Positions 25,314-34,560 are shown, counted from the stretch's first letter. The stretch: 64,000 nt of DNA from Vicinamibacterales bacterium (GCA_035699745.1 DASSPH010000048.1:1-64000), one strand, 5' to 3'. Program-made: numbers and translations. The notes: generated by a model not told the origin, from the sequence alone.

Positions 25314-25736
25314 ATGCCGCTTGAAATCACGCCGTCGTTTGCCGTCGCCGACGCCGAGATCGACGAACGCTTCGTCCGCGCCTCCGGGCCCGGCGGACAG
25401 AACGTGAACAAGGTCGCCACGGCGGTGCAGTTGCGCTACGACCTCGCGCGATCGTCGCTGCCGGCCGACGCCCGCCAGCGGCTGCGCGCGCTCGCCGGCA
25501 GCCGCGTCACCGACGACGACGTGCTCGTGATCGACGCGCGGGCGCACCGGACGCAGCTGCAGAACCGCGAGGACGCGCGCCGGCGGCTCTCGGATCTGAT
25601 CCGCCGCGCGCTCGTCCGCCCGAAGAAGCGGCAGAAGACTCGTCCGTCACGGGCGGCGAAAGAGCGGCGGATCCAGTCGAAGAAGCGCCGGGGGGAAACC
25701 AAGCGCGGGCGCGGACGCCTCAGCGGCGACGAGTAG
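25314..25736 (+). CDS. arfB: Peptidyl-tRNA hydrolase ArfB (YaeJ-type ribosome rescue factor)
   Basis: 140 residues. The GGQ release motif is at 27-29 in SGPGGQNVNKV, followed by a basic C-terminal tail (about 105-135, rich in Lys and Arg) that in ArfB threads into the empty mRNA channel of stalled ribosomes. It hydrolyses peptidyl-tRNA on non-stop complexes. Length and tail distinguish it from release factors RF1/RF2. It starts six bases after the ppc stop without a strong ribosome site, so reinitiation is likely. Confidence 0.92.
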   Translation: MPLEITPSFAVADAEIDERFVRASGPGGQNVNKVATAVQLRYDLARSSLPADARQRLRALAGSRVTDDDVLVIDARAHRTQLQNREDARRRLSDLIRRALVRPKKRQKTRPSRAAKERRIQSKKRRGETKRGRGRLSGDE

Positions 25737-25826
25737 CCGACCGCGGCCGCTGTCGGCTCACCGCTCGCCGCCTGCCGCTCACCCCGGCTTCCGTGTTCCG
25801 TCGTGTTTTTCGCGGGTCGTAAAACG

Positions 25827-25853
25827 TCTCGCGTAAATCGCTGAAATCTCGCG
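25827..25853. promoter_or_regulatory. Direct TCTCGCG repeats upstream of the cupredoxin lipoprotein gene
   Basis: Two TCTCGCG copies at 25827-25833 and 25847-25853 are spaced exactly 20 bases apart (two helical turns) in the AT-richer part of the 189-base gap after arfB. They are candidate sites for a regulator on one face of the DNA. The rest of the gap shows nothing recognisable. Confidence 0.35.
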
Positions 25854-25925
25854 CATTTTTCGCCGTCTTCTCCGGGCAGCCGCTTTGCTCTGGGTCGAGC
25901 GCCGGTTCCCTGGAGGATCACGTCG

Positions 25926-26354
25926 ATGGAACGATCCCGAACGATGGCGTTCGTCTGTGCGGGCGCTCTCGCGGTTGCGAGCTGCGGCGGCGGTTCGCCG
26001 ACCTCCCCCTCAAACCCGCCTCCCGGCGGCGGACCGTCGCAGCCGTCGACCGTCACCGTCACGATCACCGGCCAGGGCGGCCGGCTCGCGTTCTTCCCGA
26101 ACCCCGCGACGGTCGCCGCCGGGCAGCTCGTCGTGTTCAAGAACAACGACGTCGTCGCGCATCGCGTGACGCTGGACGACTTCTCGGTGCAGACGCCCTT
26201 GATTCCGGCGGGAGGCACGAGCGCGCCGGTGGCGATGGGAGTGAATGGCTCGAAGACCTACCACTGCACGATCCACCCTGGGATGGTGGGCGGGTTCAAT
26301 GGCGCGGAGGCCGAGCCGCCCCCGGGCTGCAACCAGGCCTACTGCGGCGGCTAG
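25926..26354 (+). CDS. Cupredoxin-domain lipoprotein (plastocyanin-like)
   Basis: 142 residues. The N-terminus is a lipoprotein signal with a lipobox at VASC (Cys20), followed by a Gly/Pro/Ser linker (21-42) and a small blue-copper fold. The likely copper ligands are His79 (VVAHRV), Cys114, His117 and Met120 (HCTIHPGM). It probably carries electrons at the outer face of a membrane. GGAGG 9 bases upstream supports ATG 25926. It is a single gene; the partner oxidase or reductase is not nearby. A Cys-containing C-terminal tail (GCNQAYCGG) could form a disulfide. Confidence 0.88.
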   Translation: MERSRTMAFVCAGALAVASCGGGSPTSPSNPPPGGGPSQPSTVTVTITGQGGRLAFFPNPATVAAGQLVVFKNNDVVAHRVTLDDFSVQTPLIPAGGTSAPVAMGVNGSKTYHCTIHPGMVGGFNGAEAEPPPGCNQAYCGG

Positions 26355-26391
26355 CGCGGCACGCGGCCGGCGGCGGCGTCTCTCTCGCGGG

Positions 26392-26583
26392 TCACCGCTC
26401 GCTGCCGTGGGTGTTGATTTCTTCGTATTCCACCCGGCCGCGCTCGGGGGAAACGGACGCGTCGGAATTCCGGCCACGTTCGCCGGGAGCTGGTTCGAAA
26501 TTACCTGGCTCAGCACCAGCCTGACGCGGGTGGGTGTCCCTATCCGGCTGCATCGGCGCGGGTTTCCAGGTCTTTGTCGGCAT
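26392..26583 (-). CDS. Small hydrophilic protein of unknown function (63 residues)
   Basis: A short reading frame on the strand opposite to the neighbouring genes. ATG 26583 is preceded by a strong GGAGGTG ribosome site 8 bases upstream, which is why it is called. The product starts MPTKTWKPAP and is rich in Pro, Arg, Glu and Gly with no hydrophobic segment, so it is probably cytosolic and disordered. No homologue is recognised. It fills most of the gap between the cupredoxin and aldehyde dehydrogenase genes, which both run the other way. Good ribosome site and sensible size are the only evidence. Confidence 0.55.
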   Translation of the reverse strand: MPTKTWKPAPMQPDRDTHPRQAGAEPGNFEPAPGERGRNSDASVSPERGRVEYEEINTHGSER

Positions 26584-26637
26584 CGGCTCCACCTCCGGCG
26601 GCCCGTGGTTGCAACCATGCTGCCGGACGCGCGGCGG

Positions 26638-26643
26638 TACAAT
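26638..26643 (+). promoter_or_regulatory. -10 box (TACAAT) placing the start of transcription at the ALDH start codon
   Basis: TACAAT ends six bases before ATG 26650, so RNA is expected to begin at or next to the A of the start codon. No Shine-Dalgarno precedes the ATG, so the message is probably leaderless. Confidence 0.5.
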
Positions 26644-26649
26644 CCGCCT

Positions 26650-28098
26650 ATGGCTGAAGCACAGCTCACCGCCGCGCTCGGGGAGTACGGCGTCCTGATC
26701 GGCGGCGGCGCGAAACGCACCGGCGACACCCTCGAGGTGCGCAGCCCGTTCGATCGCACGCTGGTGGCGGTCGTGCACAACGCGCGCGGGCCCGAGATCG
26801 AGCAGGCGATCGCCAACGCGGCGAAGGGCTTCGCCGCGACGCGGACGCTGCCGTCGTGGAAGCGCTCCGCCATTCTCGATGCGGTCGCGGACGGCGTGGC
26901 CGCACGGCGGGAAGAGTTCGCGCGGACGATCGCGCTGGAGGCCGGCAAGCCGATCCGCACCGCGCGGCTCGAGGTCGATCGCGCGATCTTCGTGTTTCGC
27001 GTCGGGGCCGAGGAGGCGCGGCGGATCCACGGGGAGATCCTTCCCCTCGACTGGCTGCCCGGCACCGAGAACCGCGAGGCGCACATCCGCCGCGTGCCGC
27101 TCGGTCCAATCGCCGGCATCACGCCGTTCAACTTTCCGCTGCTGCTCGTCGCGCACAAGGCGGCGCCGGCGATGGCCGCGGGAGATCCGATCGTGCTCCG
27201 CCCCGGTCCGCGCACGCCGGTGTCGGCACTGAAGCTCGGACAGCTGATCCTCGATGCCGGCTGGCCCGCCGACGCGCTGGCCGTGTTCACGTGCAGCAAC
27301 GAGGACACGGCGCGCCTGGTCGAGGACGAACGGATCAAGCTGCTCAGTTTCACCGGCAGCGCGGCGGTCGGCTGGCAGCTGAAGGCGCGCGCCGGCCGCA
27401 AACGGGTGACGCTGGAGCTCGGCGGCAACGCCGCGGTGATCGTCCATCGGGACGCCGACGTCGCGTATGCGGCCGAGCGCGTCGCGCTCGGCGGCTACAG
27501 CTACGCCGGGCAGTCGTGCATCTCGGCGCAGCGCATCTACGTCCACACCGCGGTGTACGACGCGTTCACGGCGGATCTCGTGCGGCGCGCGAACCAGCTC
27601 GTCGCCGGCGATCCGCTGCGCGAGGACGCCGACCTCGGTCCGGTCATCGACGCGGCTGCCGCCGACCGGATCGGCGCCTGGATCCAGGAAGCCACGGCGG
27701 CGGGCGCGCGGGTGCTCGCCGGCGGCACGCGGGACGGCGCCGTCTGGCGTCCCACCGTCATCGAGGGAGCGCCGCAGACGGCGCGCGTGAACTGCGCCGA
27801 AGTGTTCGCGCCCTTGGTGTCGCTGACGCGCTATGACGACGTGCACGCCGCGATCGCCGCGGCGAACGCCGGGGACTTCGGGCTCCAGGCGGGCATCTTC
27901 ACGCACGACGATCGGATCATCACCGCCGCCATCGACGGCATCGACGCCGGCGGCATCATGATCAACGACACGTCGACCTTCCGTGTCGATCACATGCCGT
28001 ACGGCGGCGTGAAGCAGTCGGGATTCGGCCGCGAAGGCGTGCGCTACGCCATCGAGGAGATGACCGAGCTGAAGCTGGTGGCGTTCAACCGCCGGTGA
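26650..28098 (+). CDS. Aldehyde dehydrogenase family protein
   Basis: A 482-residue NAD(P)-dependent dehydrogenase. Catalytic Cys290 is in GQSCISAQRI and the general base Glu256 in LELGGNAAV. The cofactor-binding turn is FTGSAAVGW, and the FNFPL and PYGGVKQSGFGREG motifs are also present. Architecture and length fit succinate-semialdehyde/lactaldehyde-type dehydrogenases, but the aldehyde is not predictable. It stands alone with its own leaderless-type promoter. Confidence 0.92.
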   Translation: MAEAQLTAALGEYGVLIGGGAKRTGDTLEVRSPFDRTLVAVVHNARGPEIEQAIANAAKGFAATRTLPSWKRSAILDAVADGVAARREEFARTIALEAGKPIRTARLEVDRAIFVFRVGAEEARRIHGEILPLDWLPGTENREAHIRRVPLGPIAGITPFNFPLLLVAHKAAPAMAAGDPIVLRPGPRTPVSALKLGQLILDAGWPADALAVFTCSNEDTARLVEDERIKLLSFTGSAAVGWQLKARAGRKRVTLELGGNAAVIVHRDADVAYAAERVALGGYSYAGQSCISAQRIYVHTAVYDAFTADLVRRANQLVAGDPLREDADLGPVIDAAAADRIGAWIQEATAAGARVLAGGTRDGAVWRPTVIEGAPQTARVNCAEVFAPLVSLTRYDDVHAAIAAANAGDFGLQAGIFTHDDRIITAAIDGIDAGGIMINDTSTFRVDHMPYGGVKQSGFGREGVRYAIEEMTELKLVAFNRR

Positions 28099-28108
28099 TT
28101 CCCAACGC

Positions 28109-28687
28109 CTACTGCACCCGCGGCTGCGATGACGGCGGCACGAGATTGTTCAGCCGCATGTAGGTCGCGATGTTGCCGTAGTGCTCGTTGGTGTGGCTGG
28201 TGTTGTAGATCAGCGTGAAGAACTTGGAGCGCCGGCCGTTGGGGCCGTTGCGCTCGCCCATGTTGGCCTCGTTGACGTTGGCGAACGCCTTGGTGCAGCG
28301 CTCCACCGACGCCTTGAGCCCCTTCACCAGATCGCTCTTCGACAGCTTGTTGGCCGGCGAGTCCTGGCTGTCGGTCGGGTCGACGCGCGGCGGCGCCTGC
28401 GCCTCGCCGGCGAGCAGCCAGCACGACACGTTGTTGTCGTCGGTGATGTGGCCGATCAGGCGGGCCCACGAGCGCACGGCCGGCGTCGGCTGCCACGTCA
28501 ACTTGTCCTCGGGAAACTGCTCCGCCGCCTTGACGATGTTGCTCTGGATCGTCGTGTAGGCGTTCTTCACTTCCGCCACGATGCCCGGCAGCGGCGCCGG
28601 CGGCTGCTGGGCCGCCGGCTGCTGGGCGCGAGCGGCGGCCGACAACGCCATGGCGGCCATGGCGACCAGGACGACGGTCTGCTTCAT
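28109..28687 (-). CDS. Exported DinB-like protein
   Basis: 192 residues with a signal peptide (1-21, ending AARAQ), a short Gln/Pro-rich linker and a DinB-type bundle. Probable ligands are the histidines in LIGHITDDN and HTNEHYGN (HxxxH). It shares the C-terminal plan of the DinB-like protein at 6098 (HYGN, then a Tyr-aromatic helix, then NN/NGxVPPSS). GGGGAG six bases upstream supports the ATG. It lies 11 bases after the DUF4412-like gene and is surely co-transcribed with it. Function in the periplasm is unknown. Confidence 0.85.
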   Translation of the reverse strand: MKQTVVLVAMAAMALSAAARAQQPAAQQPPAPLPGIVAEVKNAYTTIQSNIVKAAEQFPEDKLTWQPTPAVRSWARLIGHITDDNNVSCWLLAGEAQAPPRVDPTDSQDSPANKLSKSDLVKGLKASVERCTKAFANVNEANMGERNGPNGRRSKFFTLIYNTSHTNEHYGNIATYMRLNNLVPPSSQPRVQ

Positions 28688-28698
28688 CTGTCGCTCCC

Positions 28699-29538
28699 CT
28701 ACTGTTTGATGACCTGGTAGCCCTCGGGCACCTTGAACAGATCGTCGCTCAGCGCCTCGGTGGTGATCGAGTTCACCTTGTTCGTGACCTTCATCGCTCC
28801 CATCTGTTTCATCATGTCGGCGAACTGGCCGGTGCCCTCGATGTTGATCGTCATCTCGGTCAGATAGGTCAGGCCCTGCATCTCGGCCATCGCCTTCATC
28901 AGCTTTTCCATCCCGGGAATGCTGACGCCGGACGCGCTCATCGCCGCCGTCGCCATCTCGCCGGACGCGGCCGACTTCTGGAAGGCCATGTATTCCGACG
29001 CGCCGGGCACGTCCTTGGCGACCCATATCGACCCGTTCATCAGCATGGTGACGCCCTGCATCATCGCCGCCGCCTCCGGCGGCACCTGGCGTCCGGTCAT
29101 CTCGCCCATGTTCATGCGCGAGGTGAACGTGTACTCGTCGCACTTGACGCCGTCGATCACCTGCGACTTCCCGGTCGGCGTCAGGCTCCCGTCGACCTTG
29201 GCCACGGGCACCGGCGGTGCGGCGGCGCCGCCCGCGGGAAGCGCCGGCGGCACGGCGGACACGACCGTGGCGGTTTTCTGATCCGGGCGCAGGATGATCA
29301 TCTGCTTGGACGTCAGATCGAGGATCGTCACCATGGTGACGGGGCCGGTCTCGACGTCGGTGCGCAGCTTCAACCCCTTCAACCGCGATGTCAGCTTCGG
29401 CGACATGCCGCCGCCGGCCTGCGCCGCCATTGCCGCCATGCCTCCCTCGACCGTCGTCGTCTGGACGATGGTGACGTCGGCGCCGAGCGCCGCGGAGCAC
29501 AGGAGCACGCCCAGGGTCGTCACGAGCCAGCGTTTCAT
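28699..29538 (-). CDS. Exported DUF4412-like protein
   Basis: A 279-residue secreted protein with a signal peptide (1-19). The body is beta-rich with a DUF4412-like pattern: DLTSKQMIILRPDQKTATV, then VIDGVKCDEYTF around a single conserved Cys, then a Met-rich helical region (about 165-225) and a final beta segment. Such proteins resemble outer-membrane lipoprotein carrier-like folds; the role is unknown. A GGAGG site precedes the ATG by four bases. It is the first gene of a two-gene operon with the exported DinB-like protein. Confidence 0.72.
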   Translation of the reverse strand: MKRWLVTTLGVLLCSAALGADVTIVQTTTVEGGMAAMAAQAGGGMSPKLTSRLKGLKLRTDVETGPVTMVTILDLTSKQMIILRPDQKTATVVSAVPPALPAGGAAAPPVPVAKVDGSLTPTGKSQVIDGVKCDEYTFTSRMNMGEMTGRQVPPEAAAMMQGVTMLMNGSIWVAKDVPGASEYMAFQKSAASGEMATAAMSASGVSIPGMEKLMKAMAEMQGLTYLTEMTINIEGTGQFADMMKQMGAMKVTNKVNSITTEALSDDLFKVPEGYQVIKQ

Positions 29539-29580
29539 TGGGCCTCCATTAGGGGAACCGCCAAAGCAACCGCGATCGTA

Positions 29581-30858
29581 TCACCGCCCGCCCGCCACCG
29601 CGAGGACGAGCGCGAGCGCGCGCTGCACGTTGACGACGTTGGCGCGCGGTTCGACGTCCGTCCACTCGTCGAGGGAGTGCGTGCGATCGCCGGGGCCGCC
29701 GCGGCCGATCGTGATTGCCGGGATGCCGAGACTCATCGGGATGTTGGCGTCGGTGCTGCTGAAGGAATAGCGCGGCGTCAGGCCGAATGCCGCAATCGCG
29801 GCGGCCGCGGTCTGCACGATCGGCGCGGTGCGCGGAGTCTCGCCGCACGGCCGCTCGCCGATCACCTTCGGATCGGCGTGAATCGCCCCCTGCCTGGTCG
29901 AGCGCGCGGCGTTTTCCTCCGCCACCGCGTCGCGCACGACGGCGAGGAACTGGTCGTCCACCTTCTTCAGCTCCGCGCAGGATTCGGACCGCATGTCCAC
30001 GTCCATGCTGACTTCGAAGGGAATCGAATTGACCGACGTGCCGCCGCGGACGACGCCGATGCTGTAGGTGGTGCGCGGGGCGGCCGGAACCTTGATCGCC
30101 GCGAAGCGCGCGATCGCGCCCGCCATGGCGTAGGCGGGGTTGACCAGACCGAACGCACTATAGCTGTGCCCGCCGGGTCCTTTGAAGGTCACGCGATACC
30201 GCTTGCTGCCGACCCCGCCGCTCGTGATGACGTTCGACTCGTTGCCGTCGATGACGAGCATCTGCCGGATGCGCTCCTTGTACTTGCCTTTGTGAAGGAG
30301 GAACTTGATGCCGCGGAGGTCCCCCTCCCCTTCCTCGCCGACGTTGCCGACGAAGAGGATGTCGTACTCGGTGCGGAACCTGCCCGCGTCGAGGGCGCGG
30401 ACGATGGCGAGCAGGAGCGCGAGGCCGCGGGTGTCGTCGCCGACGCCCGGCGCGGACAGGCGCGTGCCTTCCCGCTTCACCCTGACGTCCGTTCCCTCGG
30501 GGAACACGGTGTCGAGATGCGCCGAGACGACGAGCAGGCCGGCAGTGCCCGCGCCGGCCCCGCGCCGAAGACCCATGACGTTCCCTTCGCCGTCCATCTC
30601 GACGTCGGCGAGGCCGTGCTGCTGGAGCATGGTCATGAACGCTTTCGCGCGGGCGGTTTCCTTGAACGGCGGCGCCGGGATCTCGGTCAACGCAATCAGC
30701 TCGCGGACGAACCGGTCCTGGTCCGATTCGATGAACGCGGTCGCGTGCTGGAACGACGGGGACGCGATGATCTCGCGCACCCGTGCCTCGGGCGTCTGTG
30801 CCGGGACGGCCGTGGGGGCGAGCAGGGCAAGGGCGAGCAGGGCGAGCCGGTGGCGCAT
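29581..30858 (-). CDS. Exported M20 family metallopeptidase
   Basis: A 425-residue secreted dizinc peptidase. A signal peptide (1-20) precedes the M20 catalytic domain. Expected ligands and base are His114 with Asp116 (SAHLDT), Asp141 (GVGDDTRG) and Glu175-Glu176 (GNVGEEGEGD); a dimerisation domain follows (GPGGHSYSAFG). Family members are aminoacyl- or di/tripeptidases (PepT-like). The ATG lies seven bases after a TAAGAT box with no ribosome site, so the message is probably leaderless. It is divergent from the VWA gene with only 30 bases between. Confidence 0.9.
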   Translation of the reverse strand: MRHRLALLALALLAPTAVPAQTPEARVREIIASPSFQHATAFIESDQDRFVRELIALTEIPAPPFKETARAKAFMTMLQQHGLADVEMDGEGNVMGLRRGAGAGTAGLLVVSAHLDTVFPEGTDVRVKREGTRLSAPGVGDDTRGLALLLAIVRALDAGRFRTEYDILFVGNVGEEGEGDLRGIKFLLHKGKYKERIRQMLVIDGNESNVITSGGVGSKRYRVTFKGPGGHSYSAFGLVNPAYAMAGAIARFAAIKVPAAPRTTYSIGVVRGGTSVNSIPFEVSMDVDMRSESCAELKKVDDQFLAVVRDAVAEENAARSTRQGAIHADPKVIGERPCGETPRTAPIVQTAAAAIAAFGLTPRYSFSSTDANIPMSLGIPAITIGRGGPGDRTHSLDEWTDVEPRANVVNVQRALALVLAVAGGR

Positions 30859-30865
30859 CGGGTTT

Positions 30866-30871
30866 ATCTTA
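30866..30871 (-). promoter_or_regulatory. -10 box (TAAGAT) for the M20 peptidase
   Basis: TAAGAT on the minus strand ends seven bases before ATG 30858, so transcription should begin at the start codon. It lies within the same 30-base gap as the opposite-facing box at 30877-30882. Confidence 0.5.
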
Positions 30872-30876
30872 CCGGC

Positions 30877-30882
30877 TACACT
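30877..30882 (+). promoter_or_regulatory. -10 box (TACACT) for the VWA protein
   Basis: TACACT ends six bases before ATG 30889. Together with the divergent TAAGAT box it makes a very compact back-to-back promoter pair whose -35 regions must lie inside the opposite genes. Confidence 0.45.
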
Positions 30883-30888
30883 GGCGGG

Positions 30889-31800
30889 ATGAAGACGCTG
30901 CTCGCGGCGGGACTCGCGGCCGGCGCGGCCGTCCTGCTGGGCGCCCAGGAGCCGCGGCCGCGGCCGCTGCGCTCCAGCGTCGAGCTGACGGTCGTCACCG
31001 CCACGGTCCGCGACGCGGAGGGTCGACTGGCGCCGAACCTTCCCCGCGAGGCGTTCGAGATCTTCGAGGACGGCGCGCCGGTGCCGGTCGCGCAGTTCAC
31101 GCACGAGCGCGTGCCGCTCGGGCTCGGGCTGCTGCTCGACGTCAGCGACAGCATGTTCGGCCGCAAGATCCGCGACGCGCAGGACGCGGTGGAGCGCTTC
31201 CTGCTGAAGCTGCTGGCGCCGGCCGACGCGTTCTTCGTGATGGCCTTCAACCATCAGCCGCGCCTGCTGTTCGGCTGGAAGGAATCGCCCGATGGCGTGC
31301 ACGACGCGCTGGCGCGGCTGAAGCCGACGGGCAGCACCGCGATCTACGACGCGATCGCCGCGTCGATGCCGTTCATCGAGCATCGCCCGCGCGAGCGCGC
31401 CGCGCTGGTGCTGATCACCGACGGCGAGGACAGCGCCAGCGACGTCTCGCTGCACGATCTGCGTCCGGCGCTCCTGCGCAGCGACGCCTTCGTCTACGCC
31501 GTGGCCATCGACTCGCGCGAGACGCAGGCCATCGCCAACAAGCTCAACGTCGGCGCCCTGAACGAGATCACCAGCCAGAGCGGCGGGCGCACCGAAGTGG
31601 TCCGCTCGAGCGCCGATCTCGACGCCGCCACGGCGAGCATTGCCGACGAGCTGAACAACCAGTACGTGCTCGGCTACTCCTCGCCGACGCCCGGCGACGG
31701 GAAGTACCACAGCATCCGCGTGCGGGTGAAGCAGGAGGGGTATCGTGTCCGCGCGCGCAACGGCTACGTCGCCGTCCGTCGCGGCGTCAGCCCGCGCTGA
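30889..31800 (+). CDS. Exported VWA-domain protein (VWFA-related acidobacterial family)
   Basis: 303 residues: signal peptide (1-20), an N-terminal beta segment with the family's typical AEGRLAPNLPREAFEIFEDG pattern, then a von Willebrand A domain. The metal site DxSxS is at 84-88 (DVSDS), and GSTAIYDAI and ITDGEDSAS supply the other ligands. The C-terminus (NNQYVLGYSS, then YHSIRVRV) is characteristic of the acidobacterial family. It probably mediates metal-dependent protein contacts outside the cytoplasm; the partner is unknown. Confidence 0.9.
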   Translation: MKTLLAAGLAAGAAVLLGAQEPRPRPLRSSVELTVVTATVRDAEGRLAPNLPREAFEIFEDGAPVPVAQFTHERVPLGLGLLLDVSDSMFGRKIRDAQDAVERFLLKLLAPADAFFVMAFNHQPRLLFGWKESPDGVHDALARLKPTGSTAIYDAIAASMPFIEHRPRERAALVLITDGEDSASDVSLHDLRPALLRSDAFVYAVAIDSRETQAIANKLNVGALNEITSQSGGRTEVVRSSADLDAATASIADELNNQYVLGYSSPTPGDGKYHSIRVRVKQEGYRVRARNGYVAVRRGVSPR

Positions 31801-31873
31801 CCGGCAGGCACGGATCCGCGCGCGACGGCCCGGCGCGGCGTGGAAGTCGCGGCGCGCAGTCGTGGGATACTGA

Positions 31874-33253
<1,380 letters not shown>

Positions 33254-33254
33254 C

Positions 33255-33366
33255 GGGGACAGTCCCCATTTCCCGAAAAAGGGGACAGTCCCCATTTCCG
33301 GAAACGGGGGCAGTCGCCGTTCGGAAAAGGGGACTGTCCCCGTTTCCAGAAATGGGGACTGTCCCC
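33255..33366. repeat. 112-base palindromic array of GGGGACAGTCCCC / GGGGACTGTCCCC units
   Basis: Five 13-base units at 33255, 33281, 33306, 33329 and 33354. Units 1-2 read GGGGACAGTCCCC and units 4-5 the reverse complement, while unit 3 is degenerate and sits at the centre. Flanks (ATTTCC and GGAAAT) are also mirrored, so the whole block can fold back on itself as well as form single hairpins. It lies right after argG and may act as its terminator. Repeats of this sequence are widely scattered in many bacterial genomes. Confidence 0.92.
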
Positions 33367-33375
33367 GTTTTTCCG

Positions 33376-33381
33376 TAAGAT
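33376..33381 (+). promoter_or_regulatory. -10 box (TAAGAT) for the TPR/membrane gene pair
   Basis: TAAGAT ends seven bases before GTG 33389 and begins ten bases after the palindromic array. No ribosome site is seen, so a leaderless message is expected. Its -35 region falls within the last repeat unit. Confidence 0.45.
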
Positions 33382-33388
33382 CGGGGCT

Positions 33389-33889
33389 GTGAAGGAGACG
33401 GCGATCCGTGGGGCGGGGCTGACGGCGGCGGTCGCGTACGCGGCCGCGATCGGCTGGCTGTACGCGACGCAGCCGCAGACGGTCGCGCAAGTCGCCGGAG
33501 GACTGACCGCGGCCATCGGCGCATACCGCGTCGACCAGCAGGCGTTCGACGACGGGCTGCGGTTCTTCCGCGCCGGTCAGTACCCGGAAGCGCGCGCCGC
33601 CTTCGGCCGCGCCGACGCCGCCGAGCGCGACGCGCGGACGCAGTTCTACATCGCCTACTCGTACTACCGACAGGGCTGGGGACGGGTGTACAACGACGAC
33701 ACGCTGTTCGCGCAGGGGCTGGCGCGCGTCGACAAGGCGATCGCGCTCGCACCCGGCGGGCGGCTCGTGATCGACGACCCGGACCTGCAGATGCGGTCGG
33801 CGGACGAGCTGCGGGCCGAACTGCAGCGCGGACTGACGCGCGACGCGTCGGACCTCAATCCGCTCCGGCTGTTCAAGGCGCGCAAATGA
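33389..33889 (+). CDS. Membrane-anchored TPR-like protein of unknown function
   Basis: A 166-residue protein beginning at GTG. One hydrophobic helix (about 7-26) is followed by a helical domain with a TPR-like motif (FFRAGQYPEARAAFGRAD) and conserved-looking aromatic residues (YIAYSYYRQGWGRVYND). It probably faces the periplasm. The next gene overlaps it by four bases (ATGA). No specific family is recognised. Confidence 0.75.
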   Translation: MKETAIRGAGLTAAVAYAAAIGWLYATQPQTVAQVAGGLTAAIGAYRVDQQAFDDGLRFFRAGQYPEARAAFGRADAAERDARTQFYIAYSYYRQGWGRVYNDDTLFAQGLARVDKAIALAPGGRLVIDDPDLQMRSADELRAELQRGLTRDASDLNPLRLFKARK

Positions 33890-34524
33890 CCCCGGTGCGC
33901 GAAGCGGTCGTCCTGCCGCTGCTGCTGTTGACGATCGCGCTGGCCGGAGGGCTGCGGCCCGGCGCGCGCGTCGAACTGGCGCCGCCGACGCTCTTCGCGC
34001 TGATGCTCGCGTCGCTGCTGCTGGCGGCGCTCGTGCGCAGCGGCGCGCTCGCCACCGATCGCCTGCTGCACGCGTCGCGCGGCGCGCTGGCCAACGCGAA
34101 CGGCGCGGTGGTGCTGTTCGCGCTGTTCGCGGCCACCGCGCAGGTGCTGACGATGCTGACGCCGGGCAGCGGACTGCCGCTGCTCTTCGTCGACGTGTTC
34201 CTGTTCGTGCTGCTGCTGAACACGCTGGCCGCGGTGCCGGACCGCACGCGACTCCTGCGCAGCCTCGCCATCACGCTCGGCTCCGCGCTGGCGATCAAAT
34301 TCATCGTCCTCGCGGCGGTGTCGGGCCCGGCCGACACCCGCCTCGCGCGCGTGGTCATGGCGCTGTTCGACGTCGCGACGTTCGGCGGCGTGGCGCAGGA
34401 GCCGCAGCCGGCCTCTGCCGGTTACCTCGCGTTCGCCACCGTCGCGGCGTACCTCGTCGCCGTCGCCCTGCTGCCGCACGCGCGCGTCCGGGTGGTCTAT
34501 ACGACCGAGCTTGCGCGAAGATGA
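33886..34524 (+). CDS. Polytopic membrane protein of unknown function
   Basis: 212 residues with about six hydrophobic segments (roughly 8-24, 33-49, 72-90, 98-115, 128-146 and 178-200). It overlaps the preceding TPR-like gene by four bases, so the two are made together and may form a complex. No known motif was recognised, and the only named-family impression is a general small integral membrane protein. Confidence 0.72.
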   Translation: MTPVREAVVLPLLLLTIALAGGLRPGARVELAPPTLFALMLASLLLAALVRSGALATDRLLHASRGALANANGAVVLFALFAATAQVLTMLTPGSGLPLLFVDVFLFVLLLNTLAAVPDRTRLLRSLAITLGSALAIKFIVLAAVSGPADTRLARVVMALFDVATFGGVAQEPQPASAGYLAFATVAAYLVAVALLPHARVRVVYTTELARR

Positions 34525-34560
34525 GGTGAACGCGGCATCGCGAATGCAAACCGTACGGAT

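Noticed and set aside
33255-33366. Possible CRISPR array
   Set aside because: Units are 13-base palindromes with near-identical short flanks in mirrored order; there are no unique spacers and no cas genes.
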